Part shown: piece by piece, positions 62,029 through 64,000 of the stretch
Layout of the letters: every line of letters begins with the position of its first letter
Numbering within the stretch: the first letter of the stretch is position 1
Assembly (NCBI RefSeq): GCF_005145045.1
Contig: NZ_CP039691.1
Location: 62,001 to 126,000 of the forward strand
Direction of reading: 5' to 3'
Source: Agrobacterium larrymoorei
Lineage (GTDB): Bacteria > Pseudomonadota > Alphaproteobacteria > Rhizobiales > Rhizobiaceae
DNA: 64,000 nt
The notes under the pieces: model-generated
Database searches by the model: none
Told to the model about the DNA's origin: nothing
Seen by the model: the letters and a program-made list of their open reading frames with translations, nothing else
Position numbers and translations under genes: made by a program

Positions 62029-63933
62029 TTAAGCAGACTTCTTGTCGTCCTTGATTTCCTCATAGTCGGCATCGACGACACCGTCGTCCTTGCCGCCTTC
62101 TGCGCCTTCGCCACCTTCAGCCTGCTGGGCCTCATAGATGGCCTGACCGAGCTTCATGGACACTTCCATGAGGGTCTGGGTCTTGGCCTGAATGTCATCG
62201 GCATCCGGCTCGGCTGCTTCAACAGACGTCTTGAGGGCAGCAATGGCGTCTTCAATCGCCTTGCGGTCGGTTTCGGAAACCTTGTCGCCATATTCCTTCA
62301 CCGACTTCTCGGTGGAGTGGATCAGGCTTTCGGCCTGATTCTTGGCTTCAACGCCAGCACGACGCTTCTTGTCGGCTTCGGCGTTTGCTTCGGCGTCCTT
62401 GACCATCTTTTCGATGTCGGCGTCGGACAGACCACCAGATGCCTGAATGCGGATCTGCTGTTCCTTGCCGGTGCCCTTGTCCTTGGCGGAAACCTGCACG
62501 ATACCGTTGGCGTCGATATCGAAGGTGACTTCGATCTGCGGAACGCCGCGTGGTGCCGGTGGCAGGCCGACGAGGTCGAACTGACCGAGCGACTTGTTGT
62601 CGGCAGCCATTTCGCGCTCACCCTGCGAAACGCGGATGGTCACGGCAGACTGGTTGTCTTCAGCGGTCGAGAAGGTCTGGCTCTTCTTGGTCGGGATCGT
62701 CGTGTTACGGTCGATCAGACGGGTGAAGACGCCGCCCAGCGTTTCGATGCCGAGGGACAGAGGCGTCACGTCGAGAAGCAGAACATCCTTAACGTCGCCC
62801 TGCAGAACGCCTGCCTGAATGGCAGCGCCCATGGCAACGACTTCGTCAGGGTTCACGCCCTTATGCGGCTCCTTGCCGAACAGCTGCTTGACGACTTCCT
62901 GCACCTTCGGCATGCGGCTCATGCCACCGACGAGAACGACTTCATCGATCTCGGAAGCGGAAACACCGGCATCCTTAAGGGCTGCCTTGCAGGGAGCGAC
63001 CGTGCGCTGCACGAGGTCATCGACCAGGCTTTCGAACTTGGCGCGGGTCAGCTTCAGCGTCAGGTGCTTCGGACCGGTCGCATCTGCGGTGATGAACGGC
63101 AGGTTGATTTCGGTCTGCTGCGAAGAAGACAGTTCGATCTTTGCCTTTTCGGCAGCTTCCTTCAGGCGCTGCAGAGCAAGCTTGTCGCCCTTCAGGTCGA
63201 TGCCCTGATCCTTCTTGAACTCGCCAGCAAGGTACTCGACCAGACGCATGTCGAAGTCTTCACCGCCGAGGAAGGTATCGCCGTTGGTGGACTTTACTTC
63301 GAAAACGCCGTCGCCGATTTCCAGAACGGAAATATCGAAGGTACCGCCGCCAAGGTCGTAAACGGCGATGGTCTTGCCGTCCTTCTTGTCGAGACCGTAA
63401 GCAAGAGCTGCAGCCGTCGGCTCGTTGATGATGCGCAGAACTTCGAGACCAGCGATGCGGCCTGCATCCTTGGTGGCCTGACGCTGGGCGTCGTTGAAGT
63501 ATGCGGGAACGGTGATGACGGCCTTCTCGACCTTTTCGCCGAGGTAGGATTCAGCGGTTTCCTTCATCTTCTGAAGGATCATCGCGGAAATCTGCGACGG
63601 GGAGTAACCCTTGCCCTGAGCCTGAACCCACGCATCGCCGTTATCGCCCTTGACGATTTCGAACGGAACGAGGCCCTTGTCCTTTTCAACGGTCGGGTCT
63701 TCATAGCGGCGGCCGATCAGGCGCTTGACTGCGAAGAGCGTGTTGGTCGGGTTGGTGACGGCCTGGCGCTTTGCCGGCTGACCGACCAGACGCTCACCAT
63801 CGTCGCTGAATGCGACCATGGAAGGGGTCGTGCGCGCGCCTTCCGCATTTTCAATAACTTTAGTGTCCTTGCCGTCCATCACTGCGACGCAGGAGTTGGT
63901 CGTGCCAAGGTCGATACCGATTACTTTTGCCAT
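62029..63933 (-). CDS. dnaK: Chaperone protein DnaK (Hsp70)
   Basis: 634 residues from the ATG at 63933, preceded by AAGGAGAGAAG. The nucleotide-binding domain (about 1-385) has [31 protein letters not shown] and [14 protein letters not shown]. The interdomain linker [16 protein letters not shown] is followed by the substrate-binding domain and an alpha-helical lid with a Gly/Glu/Asp-rich tail ending [10 protein letters not shown]. It is a general protein-folding chaperone. Its promoter would lie mostly beyond the right edge; no convincing sigma-32 site is visible in the last 60 bases. Confidence 0.98.
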   Translation of the reverse strand: MAKVIGIDLGTTNSCVAVMDGKDTKVIENAEGARTTPSMVAFSDDGERLVGQPAKRQAVTNPTNTLFAVKRLIGRRYEDPTVEKDKGLVPFEIVKGDNGDAWVQAQGKGYSPSQISAMILQKMKETAESYLGEKVEKAVITVPAYFNDAQRQATKDAGRIAGLEVLRIINEPTAAALAYGLDKKDGKTIAVYDLGGGTFDISVLEIGDGVFEVKSTNGDTFLGGEDFDMRLVEYLAGEFKKDQGIDLKGDKLALQRLKEAAEKAKIELSSSQQTEINLPFITADATGPKHLTLKLTRAKFESLVDDLVQRTVAPCKAALKDAGVSASEIDEVVLVGGMSRMPKVQEVVKQLFGKEPHKGVNPDEVVAMGAAIQAGVLQGDVKDVLLLDVTPLSLGIETLGGVFTRLIDRNTTIPTKKSQTFSTAEDNQSAVTIRVSQGEREMAADNKSLGQFDLVGLPPAPRGVPQIEVTFDIDANGIVQVSAKDKGTGKEQQIRIQASGGLSDADIEKMVKDAEANAEADKKRRAGVEAKNQAESLIHSTEKSVKEYGDKVSETDRKAIEDAIAALKTSVEAAEPDADDIQAKTQTLMEVSMKLGQAIYEAQQAEGGEGAEGGKDDGVVDADYEEIKDDKKSA

Positions 63934-64000
63934 TTTTCTTCTCTCCTTGAAGCGAGACGTCGGAACCCCGGGAGGCATTCCATTGACGTATCCTTGACTT

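Noticed and set aside
1..64000. CRISPR arrays, rRNA genes or complete insertion sequences
   Set aside because: No regularly spaced direct repeats, rRNA sequence or transposase gene was seen in the window.

Overview
The window looks like chromosomal DNA of an Agrobacterium/Rhizobium-type alphaproteobacterium (Rhizobiaceae). The evidence is the rhizobial gene orders (rimP-nusA-ylxR-infB, dnaX-ybaB near recR, dnaK-dnaJ), promoters of the CTTGAC-N17-CTATAT type, alphaproteobacterial sRNAs with C-rich loops, RIME1-like palindromic repeats, and high-GC coding DNA. Most of it is conserved core genome. The exact species cannot be fixed from the sequence alone.

Layout. 1-3.2 kb: rimP, nusA, ylxR and the first codons of infB on the minus strand, with a promoter and a terminator-like leader; nusA carries a one-base frameshift. 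3.3-10 kb: an MFS exporter, a lytic transglycosylase, recR, a MOSC protein, ybaB, dnaX and the small SRP RNA. 10-17.4 kb: a HIT protein, nudC, a YjbR protein, coaBC, prfC, dut, a LysE exporter and cysK. 17.4-18 kb: a gene-free stretch with mosaic repeats. 18-26 kb: one minus-strand nucleoside operon (binding protein, ABC ATPase, two permeases, cdd, purine nucleoside phosphorylase, deoC, deoA) covering uptake through to pentose-phosphate catabolism. 26-27.4 kb: msrA, a small membrane protein and tRNA-Ser.

27.5-29.4 kb: a short, visibly AT-rich island directly behind tRNA-Ser(GGA). It holds two translationally coupled genes: an ImmA/IrrE-type zinc metallopeptidase and a stand-alone class III nucleotidyl-cyclase-like protein. 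This is the most likely undescribed system in the window: a candidate cyclic-nucleotide defence or stress-signalling module, reminiscent of Pycsar cyclases and of the CapP peptidase of CBASS, but in a pairing I do not recognise.

29.5-49 kb: an RND efflux pair, membrane cytochrome c, kdsB, prephenate dehydratase, lepA, a chromosomal ccdAB toxin-antitoxin pair, a MocR/EamA divergon, a GH25 lipoprotein, PBP1A, a YbaK protein, a three-hairpin CCUCCUCCC sRNA, cspA, a candidate small transcript, an M20 peptidase and a MarR regulator. 49-64 kb: an sRNA upstream of polA, polA, rpmF, a DctB/DctD-like two-component system next to a tctCBA tricarboxylate transporter with a DctD-like palindrome between them, slyX, a DUF924 protein, and dnaJ/dnaK at the right edge.
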